DNA of 64,000 nucleotides from the NCBI GenBank assembly GCA_022605425.2, contig JAKIMF020000013.1, positions 248,001-312,000 of the forward strand. Reading direction: 5' to 3'. Of the stretch, positions 53,990 through 63,508 are shown one piece after another. Position numbers and translations under genes: made by a program. Numbering within the stretch: the stretch's first letter is position 1; every line of letters begins with the position of its first letter. The notes beneath the pieces were generated by a model, which made no database searches, was not told where the DNA came from, and worked only from the letters and a program-made list of their open reading frames with translations. The DNA comes from Hamiltosporidium tvaerminnensis. Taxonomy: Eukaryota > Microsporidia > Dubosqiidae.

Positions 53990-54970
53990 TATGAGTTTAT
54001 AGACGAAAAATTGATTTATTATGAAACTAAAACATTTATAAAGAAGCAATTACCGAAGACGATTTTGCAAAAACAACAGGCTAAGTTTGAGGCAGTTTAT
54101 TTATATGATCACAAAGGAATAAAGGCGATGTATGAAAACTCCCAAACTCGATATATAGGGTTTAAAGGGAAAAGATTAACGAATATATATAATCTGCAAG
54201 AGATATTTATTATGCCGCATCTTACAAATTACATCCATTATATCACGACATCCATGGCCTATCGTGCAAATAGATGTGTTGATCTAAGAAATTATGCTAA
54301 TTAAAATAACTGATATGGGTGAATTGTGAACACTTTAGATAGCAATTCCCAATTTATTTTTTTGTTTGCACTGAAAAATAAAAGAGCCGAGAACATAATA
54401 TCTGTCTTAAAAGAAATATTTAAATATGAACCGCACCAATTATTTTGCGAAGCGAAAGCACCAGAGAATCCAACATTTCACTTGTTACAGAATTTCTAAG
54501 TTTACATTACGTTAGGTTTGTAAGAGGAAGGCAAGGTTTTTTCAAAACTAAGGCCAAGTAGAAAGAATTAATTAGACAGTCGTATGGAAAATTGCAACGG
54601 CATTATCTGGTGTCGAAAAAATGGGTTAAATACTCAAAAAAATATATTTAAATACAATACAGCATAGATAAGCCAATATATATGTCACCAATACAGTTAT
54701 TTAGAGTTCAAAAAGGTATAAATATATTATATTACGCTGATAATACAAGAGGATTCGAAGAAGTTGTAGAATGAATAGAAGAAAAATTTCACATTGACTA
54801 TAATATAGAATTTTTTGAAGAATTAAACCTTAAAGTAATTTATTGTAACGTTGAACCGCAGGCCACTATTTTTAGACCAGAAAGAGTTGTTCTAAAGTTT
54901 AGTGACGTTTATATTTCGAATATCGTCAAAGATTCTGATATTCAATTCATAGTATCGCATTTAATCCAAG
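53990..54970 (+). pseudogene. Decayed DDE integrase/transposase (Ty3-type or KRBA2-like integrase core)
   Basis: Across frames one reads HPWPIVQIDV (first catalytic Asp region), DLRNYAN, FIFLFALKNKRAENIISVLKE and IFKYEPHQLFCEAKAPENPTF, where a working enzyme would have QSDNGxEF, so the second Asp is lost. Next comes FVRGRQGFFKTKAK followed by a stop and KELIRQSYGKL, where PQSQGQVER is expected, so the catalytic Glu is also lost. Then WVKYSKK, NTA and MSPIQLFRVQKGIN, matching the YNTxxHxxxxxSPxxLFxG tail of integrases. At least five stops and three frameshifts. The longest open piece is 54011-54304. Whether it came from a gypsy-like retroelement or an integrase-derived DNA transposon cannot be decided: no RT, protease or LTR was seen next to it. 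Confidence 0.6.
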
Positions 54971-55345
54971 AGACGTGATATTTATTCGAAAATCTTTTGA
55001 TACAATTAATTGACACTAAAACAAGATGAATAGCTTTTATTCAAAATTAAGCTGGATTGTTAAATATAAGGTTGAACCTGGCAGTAGAAGAGCCCGTAAG
55101 AAAAATATACGGGTATATTAAAAGTTATCCCTAAAAGCAGACTAAAGAAACAAAGAAATTATATATTATTTGTTTCTTATATTTCTTTTTTATTCCTTTC
55201 TATTCCTTTTTTCATTTTTATTGTTTACTTTTTTTCTCTTTTTTATCGATTTTTTCTTCTTAGTTTTTTTATTTTGTTTTTCTTCTTTTGTTTTGAATAC
55301 TTGGTATTTTAGTATAGGTTTGATTATAGTAATTGAACTTTATAT
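54971..55345. other. Spacer between integrase relic and hAT-like remnant
   Basis: T-rich at 55160-55290; no gene. Confidence 0.4.
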
Positions 55346-55577
55346 CAGCGGTTCTTACCGGGGGTATTCGAACCTTCAGAGGTGCAGGAAGGTATTTTTT
55401 GGTGTGCAGCAAAAGCCCCTGTTAAAAGCTTAAGTTCATACAGAGATATAGATTATGTATATTTATTCGAATGAACAACAAATTTGCAAAAAATTCAAAC
55501 AATTTTTACTTGGGGGTGTGGAGACAGATTTTCAGATTCAAAGGAGTGCGGATTACTTAAAAGATTAAGAAACATGC
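55346..55577. mobile_element. hAT-like non-autonomous element remnant (MITE), about 232 bp
   Basis: The left end CAGCGGTTCTTACCGGGGGT and following ATTCGAACC are typical of hAT terminal inverted repeats. The right end aagattaagaaacatgcc reads, reversed, ggcatgtttcttaatctt, a degenerate partner. Internal gtgcaggaagg (55383-55393) and gggggtgtgg echo the GGGGTxCGxGAAGG of such elements. Flanks ctttatat and ctatattg are similar but not a clean 8-bp target duplication. No transposase inside. Confidence 0.45.
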
Positions 55578-58500
55578 CCTATATTGGTAAACTTCACATA
55601 TAGATACGACAATAATTAATAGTAAAAAGACCAAGCCATACATAAATTATTTTTTAAATCGCGTTAAAAGATTCCTGCCCCAATAAACACTGCCTATATA
55701 TAAACCACTATTGGTTCATTACAGTTTTTTAATTTTTATGATTACACTTTATACATGTTGAGATAAATTTGATTATTTTGATAATGAATCATAAAGCGTG
55801 GCATTATGGATAATATCCGTAAAATTTATTGCTTTAACATTCTAACTAAGACATTAAATAATCTATTACATACTATGTATTTATATTAATTCTGCCGCAA
55901 CTTCATAATTCCTTTAATAAATTGACTGAAATTTGGCAAAGTGCGATTCTCGCTGGACAATCAGCAATATTGTGAGATTTTCACTTGTCTATCTCACACG
56001 TTAAAGAGTTCATAATTTTTTAATTTCTTTCTTATATAAGATTGGTTAATCGATATAGATTTCTGTTTTTTTTAAGCCAAAGTTAGTGATCCAAAAAATA
56101 GAATTGAGGAACCGATTTCGACTGATAAAAGAAATATGAGGCATTATTCCGATTAACTTACTAGGTTTTACTTATCACAAGATTGGCACATACAAATTTA
56201 TATAAACAGACAATTCAATCTTTAGAATCATTCATAATGCCCAGGTAATATAAAGTATTCCTTAAAATTTATCATTTTGTACATTGAAGTTGTATTTATT
56301 TAAAATGCAATTTTTTTTTAAATTTGCCGTAGCCTATACATTCATTTTATCCTCATAGCATTATCTCTTAATTATATTTTGATATTCATATACATTTTCT
56401 ATACCAGATTCCATTTCCTATATTTCAGATCTATGCTATATTAACATTTATTTTGTAAAAAAATGAATAAAATTTAGTTAAATATACACAAAATATCATT
56501 CATAATTTATTTTTTTCCTTTCTTAGCTTCTTTTTAATAATTTTCCGTTTTTTGTTAATTTTTGCAAATTGAGAATAAATGTAGATTTTTAGATATTAGC
56601 AATAAATAACATTTGAAAGTATTCTAATTCAATAAAAGCATTCGCATATTACGATATATCTCTAATGCGTTTTTATTTTTAATATATAAATGACTGTAGA
56701 GTGGATTGCAATGTCTAAAAAGTGAGTTCTCAAGACAGAAAAAATTAAAGTTGAAATGAAATACTTCAAAGCGCGTAAGTAATAAGAATTGTGTATATTA
56801 TAAAAGGCATCATTAAAAAAGACAAATATCGTTGGTTCTCAATCTAATTGACACATACATAAACTATCTATTAAAATTTTAAAAGACTTAAAGACTAACA
56901 AGCAGTAAAAGATTCATTAAAAGTTCTGGTGGTCAACTATTTATTCCGGATGGCAATATAATTAGATAGCGGTAGTTGGTTTTAAAATACAATTCTTAAT
57001 ATATTCTTGACCGTCTTTAGTATCCAGTTATATATAAAAGACATTTCTATTAAAAAGTAAAAGATCAGGTCAAACGTGTAAATTCGGATACAGAAAATGA
57101 CTAGCAAAAAAAACGATGAAACCGGGAGAAGGGATAGGTAAAGCACCAAAGAATCTTATAAGCATATAAAATAGCTATCAATAGTGTAATAATTTATCTT
57201 CATCAATGCTATCCTTCGCATAACCTGGTTCCGATAATTAACTTTCCTGGTGACATAATTACCGAAATAAGTGCAGATATACTTGAAAATTCTATCAGAA
57301 TATGTGGAATTTCAATTTTACAATCGAAAGTCTGAAATTTCTAATGACCTTTGAGAATACCTCTTAGGTACATGAAGATTGAATTAAATCCGTAACTCCA
57401 ACAATTTTAATAATACATGCTAGTACAAGAATCTTAGAAAAATTTGCAAGAACGCCTAAGTATTTTCAAGATTAAAAAAAAATATTAAAAGAAATGCGAA
57501 TAATGTAATGTCATGGACTATTTGGCTCGTGGAAAACAACTTTAAATTTGAAGAAGACTTAGAAAAAATATAAAAAAAAGACTCGTTTTGATCCTTTATA
57601 CATTAATTTAGGTTATTGTGACATATGTGATGATAGATAACATGGTTGAAGTAAAAAATTTTCGAATTCAATATAAAACATTTATAATTTCAGCGTAAAA
57701 CAAATCCAAATCAAATTATTGAAAATAAATGAGCTTACGCATTTTACCGTTAATTATGGTATAAATTTTAACCGAATTTTTTTGAAAGGAAATAGTACTT
57801 TAAAAAAATAAATGTGTTTTACTTACTTACTTATCCCAGTCTTCTTTAACTTCTAATTGTCGAAGATGAACAAATGAAAGTTTTAGATTTGTTTCTTTTG
57901 ATCTGTTATATCACGTTACTATAAGAAATTGGTTTATAGATCCGGTGTAGTTTATAGCCCACCAAAATTTCACAATGATTTTAAAATAATTATACGCTAT
58001 CACTACAATCAGAAAGGTTTTAATGTTTACTTCCTTCTATACTCAGCTATTTATAAAAGTGGTATTCGTTAGCAAACCAGATTAATGAGACGGATAATCA
58101 TATTATGCTAACTCACCATTTCTACTCGCTTAATTCTTTTATTTGTTACTAGATGTAACCTGATTTTTCAAATTCAAACTAACAGTTGAACGTAAATATC
58201 TTGTGTAGCCTCAAGACCCGACTAGTCTCTTATGAACAACCATAAGTTTATTAGTCTTAATAAACACACACCATTACGCCACCATGACTGTCAAATTCTA
58301 TACATTAAAATACAACTGGATACTAAAGGCAATTTTTTTCTGAAATCACTTTTTTTGCATTTTCTCAAGGCATTGTATCTTTCACTTTGAGCTTCGCCTC
58401 AGAATATCTCGATTGCCATAATAGGCAAGTATAGAATATTAAGATACAGCAGATTTAATATAATCTGCTTCTTTTTTAATTTAATATATTATTTTGTATT

Positions 58501-58854
58501 AGGAGATGTAGTCAATATAATTATAATCATATTTTCATTTTGTTGGCTTTTTAAAACACTTCCCGTATTGATACTAGCTTTTTTTGTATAAATTTTAAAT
58601 TTTTGCTAACATTATGCTTTTTTACGCTTTACTTCATTTCTTAGTTACATATCAAGTGTTGTTACATTCGTTATGTTGATTTTCTATATAAAAATATCCA
58701 AATATATACCATTTTTATATTTTGTAGCTCAATTGTGTTTGAAAATACATTTGAAATAAAAAAATCACGATTTAATAAAAAAAAATTTGAATTTAAGATT
58801 TCTATAGGAACGATTCAGAATAGATACAGCTATAGAGGATAAAGAATAACGATA
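55578..58854. other. Long AT-rich spacer (3.3 kb), no gene recognised
   Basis: Contains worn, moderately GC-richer DNA at about 56700-57550 with no frame longer than about 30 codons, and the short motif at 57821-57871. Probably old element debris. Confidence 0.4.
57821..57871 (+). repeat. Short dispersed motif, copy 3 (diverged)
   Basis: acttacttacttatcccagt, then cttctttaacttctaattgt and cgaagatgaac resemble copies 1 and 2. Confidence 0.4.
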
Positions 58855-59545
58855 TGAAGGCGGTTTGCTTGAAAATGAGCAAATAAAATCTTTGTTAAAA
58901 ACACTATTGTTTGTATTTTGCTGGAGATGAATCCACACTACATTTTAGGTTGTTCTATGTAAATTTGTAAAATAAGGAGAAAGTCTAAAAATGGTAGAAA
59001 GTTTTCTACAGAATCGTTTCTAGTTTCTATGTCTCAATATTTTAAAAATATGACCGAATTTTCAGGTAATTTCCATGTAGACCATTGAACATGGTGGTGT
59101 ACACCAATGTAGGAAACCTACCGCAGGAGAGATACAAAAGCACATATTTATCTAAAAGCCAGTAAATAAAGCAGCAAGTTATACTTATTGATATGAAATT
59201 AGGCCAGCAGAATTGATCTCATATATTTCAGGTATATATCATAGCTAAAAGTTTAATCGGTTTGGAAAATATCGAATGAATAAGAATTCTGCTGGTTCCG
59301 AGGTTATCCAAGATAAGTTTCCCTCGCTATAACACGCAATGCAACATATATTAACGTGTTTCTGTCTATTGTTGCACTCATTAAATGTGTTCTACACACC
59401 TCTAGATGAAATGCTTGCCGATTTGGGTATCGTAAGGGATAAAGATGATGTGTCGGAGTGTAAGAATATTTTTGAACCTAAAACCGTGGTAATGTTATGA
59501 AAACAATATAACACATGTCACGATTTTTAAAAAATGTGATATTCT
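58855..59545 (-). repeat. R720 repeat family, decayed copy F (inverted)
   Basis: In the order of copy B: gcttgaaaatgagcaa, ccacactacattttaggttg, agatacaaaagcac, ttatagctaaaagtttaatcgg-like segments, tcacgatttttaaaaaatgt and gatattcttaaac at the left end. Its left end lies about 0.5 kb upstream of the MCM6 5' array. Confidence 0.65.
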
Positions 59546-60000
59546 TAAACAAATGTCTTTTATTCCAATTCCGCTCTAAATATATCTGCAAATCAAAATT
59601 AAGTCGTAATAAAAATTAATTTCTCATGTTTTTAAATTATATTCTAAATTAATAATCCTTACTCGTCAAAAAATATAAATTTTTAATCGTAAATTCAAAT
59701 ATTTGTTTCTTTTACAAATAAATTCACATATTTCAATTATTTTTAAAGTATTTCTTATTCTTTATTTCCTCAAAAAAATAATTCCAATAGAATATTTTTT
59801 TATCAATTTCTTGTATAATCTTTTGCATTACAATCATTAACAAACCATTTCTACTAATCTCGTTTCTATTATTCAATCTTTCAAAAATTTGTATTGAAAC
59901 CTTTCCTCCCAATTTAATTCTTAAATATTTTTTTAAAAAAAATATATTTTTATTCAATCAAACGTTATTTTCTTTATATATCAATCCAAATCTAAGAAAC
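59546..60000. other. AT-rich spacer
   Basis: A 74-codon frame at 59733-59957 (minus) is Lys/Ile/Asn/Phe-rich and not supported. Confidence 0.4.
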
Positions 60001-60232
60001 ATTTTAATTCTTTCAAAAATATTCCTCAGTACAACACAATCTAAAAGAAATATTAAATAGCAAAAAATATATTTTAATTCTTTCAAAAATATTCCTCAGT
60101 ACAACACAATCTAAAAGAAATATTAAATAGCAAAAAATATATTTTAATTCTTTCAAAAATATTCCTCAGTAAAACACAATCTAAAAGAAATATTAATTAG
60201 CAAAAAAATATATTTTAATTCTTCAAAAGTTT
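60001..60232. repeat. Tandem array, 70-72 bp unit, 5' of MCM6
   Basis: attttaattctttcaaaaat-starting units at 60001, 60071, 60141 and (partial) 60213; the first three are almost identical. The array ends about 35 bases before the MCM6 ATG. C outnumbers G strongly on the coding strand. Confidence 0.95.
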
Positions 60233-60255
60233 TTTTTTTCAATTACAACTGCTTA

Positions 60256-60259
60256 CCCC
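60256..60259 (+). promoter_or_regulatory. CCCC start-site motif of MCM6
   Basis: gcttaccccataaaaaATG: 8-11 bases before ATG 60267. Confidence 0.5.
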
Positions 60260-60266
60260 ATAAAAA

Positions 60267-62603
60267 ATGACAGATCCATCAGAAGAACTACAATCTTTAT
60301 TCTATAATTTTCTTACAACTGAACCATATAAAACCAAAATCAAATCCATACTCCTTCACAATCTTCCTTTAGATATACACACTGTACCAGTATCTCTAAC
60401 TGACATACAATTTTATAGCAGTGATCTTTATTCACTTATTGTCCAAACATTCTCTGCCACATCCACACTTCTAATTTCTACATTCAATACTATTTTTAAT
60501 AACAGTACTGATATAAAACTCATACCTTTGTTCGTTAATAATCCGTTTATTCATAGAATGAGACATCTCAGATCAATTTTACTTTCAAAACTTACTTCTT
60601 TCAGCGGAACAGTTACACGAGTTTCTCAAGTGAGACCAGAACTTTCAGTAGGGTGCTTTGTGTGTAAGGCATGTAATGCTACAATTCAAGATGTTCAGCA
60701 ATATTCTTATTACACACTTCCTTCTACATGTCCCAACCATCTGTGTACAAATAGGAAAGCTTTTTCCTTAGAAACTTCCAAATGTATTTTTTTAAATTGG
60801 CAAAAAGTCACCGTACAAGAAGATACTCATCAAACACCACCAGGTACACTTCCACGTAATATTGAGGTCATTCTTCGTAACCATCTAATAGAAAGTGTTA
60901 AACCGGGAGACAAAGCTACATTTACAGGTACACTTACTGTAGTGCCAGAGCAACCAGGATTTATACATACAACTATACAACCAACTCTTAGTGGAATTAC
61001 TGATAACGAAAAGAAAAATAGAAATATCAAAGAAATAAATTACAGACTTTCTTTTGTTGGAGAATCAGTTGAAATACAAAACGAACAAAAAAATAATTTT
61101 ATGAATTCTGATGAAAATAGAAAAAACGAATCAATTTTTAACGAAGAAAATTTTTCAAATTCGATATTAAAAAATTCTTTGAATGATAAAAATCGAACAA
61201 ATAATTTTACTAATTATGAGTTGGGTATCATTTCGCATATAAAAAATTCTCCTGATTTATATAATCGGATGTCTGATTCTCTTTTTCCTTCGATACATGG
61301 ACATTCTTCTATAAAGAAAGCCATTCTTCTTTTGTTGGTTGGTGGTACTTCTAAGGTTGTAAGTGGTGGTAGATTGAGAGGAGATATTAATATTTTACTG
61401 GTTGGTGATCCGGGTACGGCAAAAAGTCAATTTTTAAAACAGTGTTCCACTTTGGTATCTCGTGGTGTTTATACATCAGGGAAAGGATCGAGTGCGGCTG
61501 GATTGACTGCGAGTGTGGTTCGAGATATTGAATCTGGAGATTTCACTATCGAACCAGGTGCTCTTATGTTGGCAGATACCGGTGTCTGTTGTATCGATGA
61601 ATTCGACAAAATGAATTATAAAGATCAAGTATCTATTCACGAAGCCATGGAACAGCAAACGATTACTATCAATAAAGGTGGTATAAATGCCACGTTAAAC
61701 TCTCGAACAAGTGTCCTTGCAGCTTGTAATCCTGTACACGGCAGATACGATAAAAAAAAGAGTCTCAGACAAAATATCAACATGAGTGCTCCAATTATGA
61801 GTAGATTTGATCTTTATTTTGTATTAATTGATAATGTAAATTATGAAGCAGACAAAGAAATAGCAGAATATATTTTAAGAAACCATTATGAAGCTGTCAA
61901 GGATATAAATTCTAAGAATTTTGAAGAAAATGAATTTTTAGAAAAACAAAGTATCAATACTACAGATTACGAGGAAAACACAAAAAATAATAAAAAAACT
62001 TTTTCAAATTTTTTGGTTAAAGAAAATCTTTTTGATTTAGAAAGTGTAAAATTATATTTAAAATATGTACGAGGATTAGAAGTTGTAATGGAAGAAAATG
62101 TTAAAGAAATTTTAGTAAAAAAATATGTAAAACTTAGAATGGACAGTTTAGTGCATTCAAACAATTATAGAATGACAGTTCGTGTTTTAGAAAGTTTAAT
62201 ACGTTTAAGTGAAGCCTTGTCCAAGTTACATGGAGATGTGAGTGTAAAAGAATGTTATGTAGAAGAAGCTTATAGATTGGTAATGAGTTCTGTTGTAGAA
62301 GTTAAAGGAGAAGATTTAATTGTAGAAAAAGAAGATGGAAATGTTTTTAGAGTTAAAGATAGTGATTATATGAGAGTTGTTAGTGTTTTGGTTGGTATTT
62401 TAAAAATGAGAGAAGGTTGTAAGAAAGAAGAGTTGGTTGAGTTGTATTTAGAAGAAATTGAAAATTGTATTGGTGATGAGGGTGGGTTTTATAGGGAGAA
62501 GAGTGTTGTTGAGGAGGTTATATGTTATTTGGTAGAGAAAGAAGGGGTTTTGTATGAGGAAGGGGGTATTATTTTTATACATCCTAATTATGATGTGTGG
62601 TAA
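60267..62603 (+). CDS. MCM6: DNA replication licensing helicase subunit MCM6 (778 aa)
   Basis: MCM6 is one of six AAA+ subunits of the MCM2-7 ring that licenses origins and unwinds DNA in the nucleus. Seen in order: the N-terminal OB region with a zinc finger (CKAC at about 132-135, CPNHLC at about 157-162); MCM6-specific VTVQEDTHQTPPGTLPRNIE; an Asn/Lys-rich linker insertion at about 265-315; Walker A GDPGTAKS at residues 380-387; GKGSSAAGLTA; Walker B CCIDEFDKM at about 440-448; sensor and arginine finger SAPIMSRFDLYFVLID. The linker and NINMSAPIMSRFD favour MCM6 over paralogs, and length is a little under typical MCM6. All ATPase motifs are intact. CCCC precedes the start. The coding strand is C-rich and G-poor at the start and the reverse at the end, and tandem arrays abut both ends, the downstream one having copied the last codons and stop. 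Confidence 0.93.
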   Translation: MTDPSEELQSLFYNFLTTEPYKTKIKSILLHNLPLDIHTVPVSLTDIQFYSSDLYSLIVQTFSATSTLLISTFNTIFNNSTDIKLIPLFVNNPFIHRMRHLRSILLSKLTSFSGTVTRVSQVRPELSVGCFVCKACNATIQDVQQYSYYTLPSTCPNHLCTNRKAFSLETSKCIFLNWQKVTVQEDTHQTPPGTLPRNIEVILRNHLIESVKPGDKATFTGTLTVVPEQPGFIHTTIQPTLSGITDNEKKNRNIKEINYRLSFVGESVEIQNEQKNNFMNSDENRKNESIFNEENFSNSILKNSLNDKNRTNNFTNYELGIISHIKNSPDLYNRMSDSLFPSIHGHSSIKKAILLLLVGGTSKVVSGGRLRGDINILLVGDPGTAKSQFLKQCSTLVSRGVYTSGKGSSAAGLTASVVRDIESGDFTIEPGALMLADTGVCCIDEFDKMNYKDQVSIHEAMEQQTITINKGGINATLNSRTSVLAACNPVHGRYDKKKSLRQNINMSAPIMSRFDLYFVLIDNVNYEADKEIAEYILRNHYEAVKDINSKNFEENEFLEKQSINTTDYEENTKNNKKTFSNFLVKENLFDLESVKLYLKYVRGLEVVMEENVKEILVKKYVKLRMDSLVHSNNYRMTVRVLESLIRLSEALSKLHGDVSVKECYVEEAYRLVMSSVVEVKGEDLIVEKEDGNVFRVKDSDYMRVVSVLVGILKMREGCKKEELVELYLEEIENCIGDEGGFYREKSVVEEVICYLVEKEGVLYEEGGIIFIHPNYDVW

Positions 62604-62968
62604 GTAAAATAAGGGGTATAGTTTTTATCAGGAAGGGGGTGTTTTTAATGTAAATTTTATTATGATGTGTGGTAAGTAAAATAAGGGGTATAGTTTTTAT
62701 CAGGAAGGGGGTGTTTTTAAAGTAAATTTTATTATGATGTGTGGTAAGTAAAATAAGGGGTATTAGTATTGCTTAGTGAAGTGGTAAGAAGTGTTTTTAA
62801 AGTAAATTTTATTATGATGTGTGGTAAGTAAAATAAGGGGTATTAGTATTGCTTAGTGAAGTGGTAAGAAGTGTTTTTAAAGTAAATTTTATTATGATGT
62901 GTGGTAAGTAAAATAAGAGGTATTAGTATTGCTTAGTGAAGTGGTAAGAAGTGTTTTTAAAGTAAATT
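62556..62968. repeat. Tandem array overlapping the MCM6 stop codon (72- then 80-bp units, five copies)
   Basis: tatgatgtgtggtaagtaaa occurs at 62589, 62661, 62733, 62813 and 62893. The first copy is the end of the MCM6 frame (codons for YDVW and stop); four more carry the same codons plus TAA. The upstream half of the unit (aggaagggggt, seen inside the gene at 62558) is also copied. Copies 3-5 share a changed middle part (attagtattgcttagtgaag), so the array grew in two steps. Confidence 0.95.
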
Positions 62969-63039
62969 AAAATCAGTTTATTTTTTTAAAATTTTTTTTT
63001 AAAAAGTATTAAAAAATCTGATTTCCATTTATAAGGAAA

Positions 63040-63217
63040 GTAGAAATTATGTTTAAATATATTTTTAAGAATAATAAAAATATTGGTTGTTTTATTTTGA
63101 TATATAAATAAGAATAATAGAAAGTTTGAGATTATGTTTAAATATATTTTTAAGAATAATAAAAATATTGGTTGTTTTATTTTGATATATAAATAAGAAT
63201 AATAGAAAGTTTGAGAT
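63040..63217. repeat. Tandem duplication, 85-bp unit
   Basis: attatgtttaaatatatttt-starting units at 63046 and 63131 are identical over nearly the whole unit, including aatagaaagtttgag. Confidence 0.9.
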
Positions 63218-63362
63218 TAGAGTTATATTTATAAGAAATGAAGCAATTGTTATATTACTTGAAATATAAGCTGCTGTATTTATTGGTTTTTTATTTTAAA
63301 AATTTTAGTGAATTTTGATTACTAGGTATAGTATATATAGTCTGAAGAATAGGTAATATTTT

Positions 63363-63508
63363 TAATATTCAAACATTAAAACAATCAGACATAATATCTT
63401 TTTAATATTAAATTTTTTTAATGTTTGAATATTAGAAAGTATTGATTATAACGATTTTTTTATTTCAAACGTTTGAAAAAATTTAATATTAAAAAGATAT
63501 TATTATGT
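63363..63508. repeat. Two interleaved inverted repeats
   Basis: Arm A (taatattcaaacattaaaa, about 63363-63381) pairs with A' (tttttaatgtttgaatatta, about 63415-63434). Arm B (63389-63418, acataatatctttttaatat start) pairs with B' (63475-63508), about 30 bases with a 3-base difference. Order A-B-A'-B', so the two stems cannot both form as simple nested hairpins. Confidence 0.8.
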
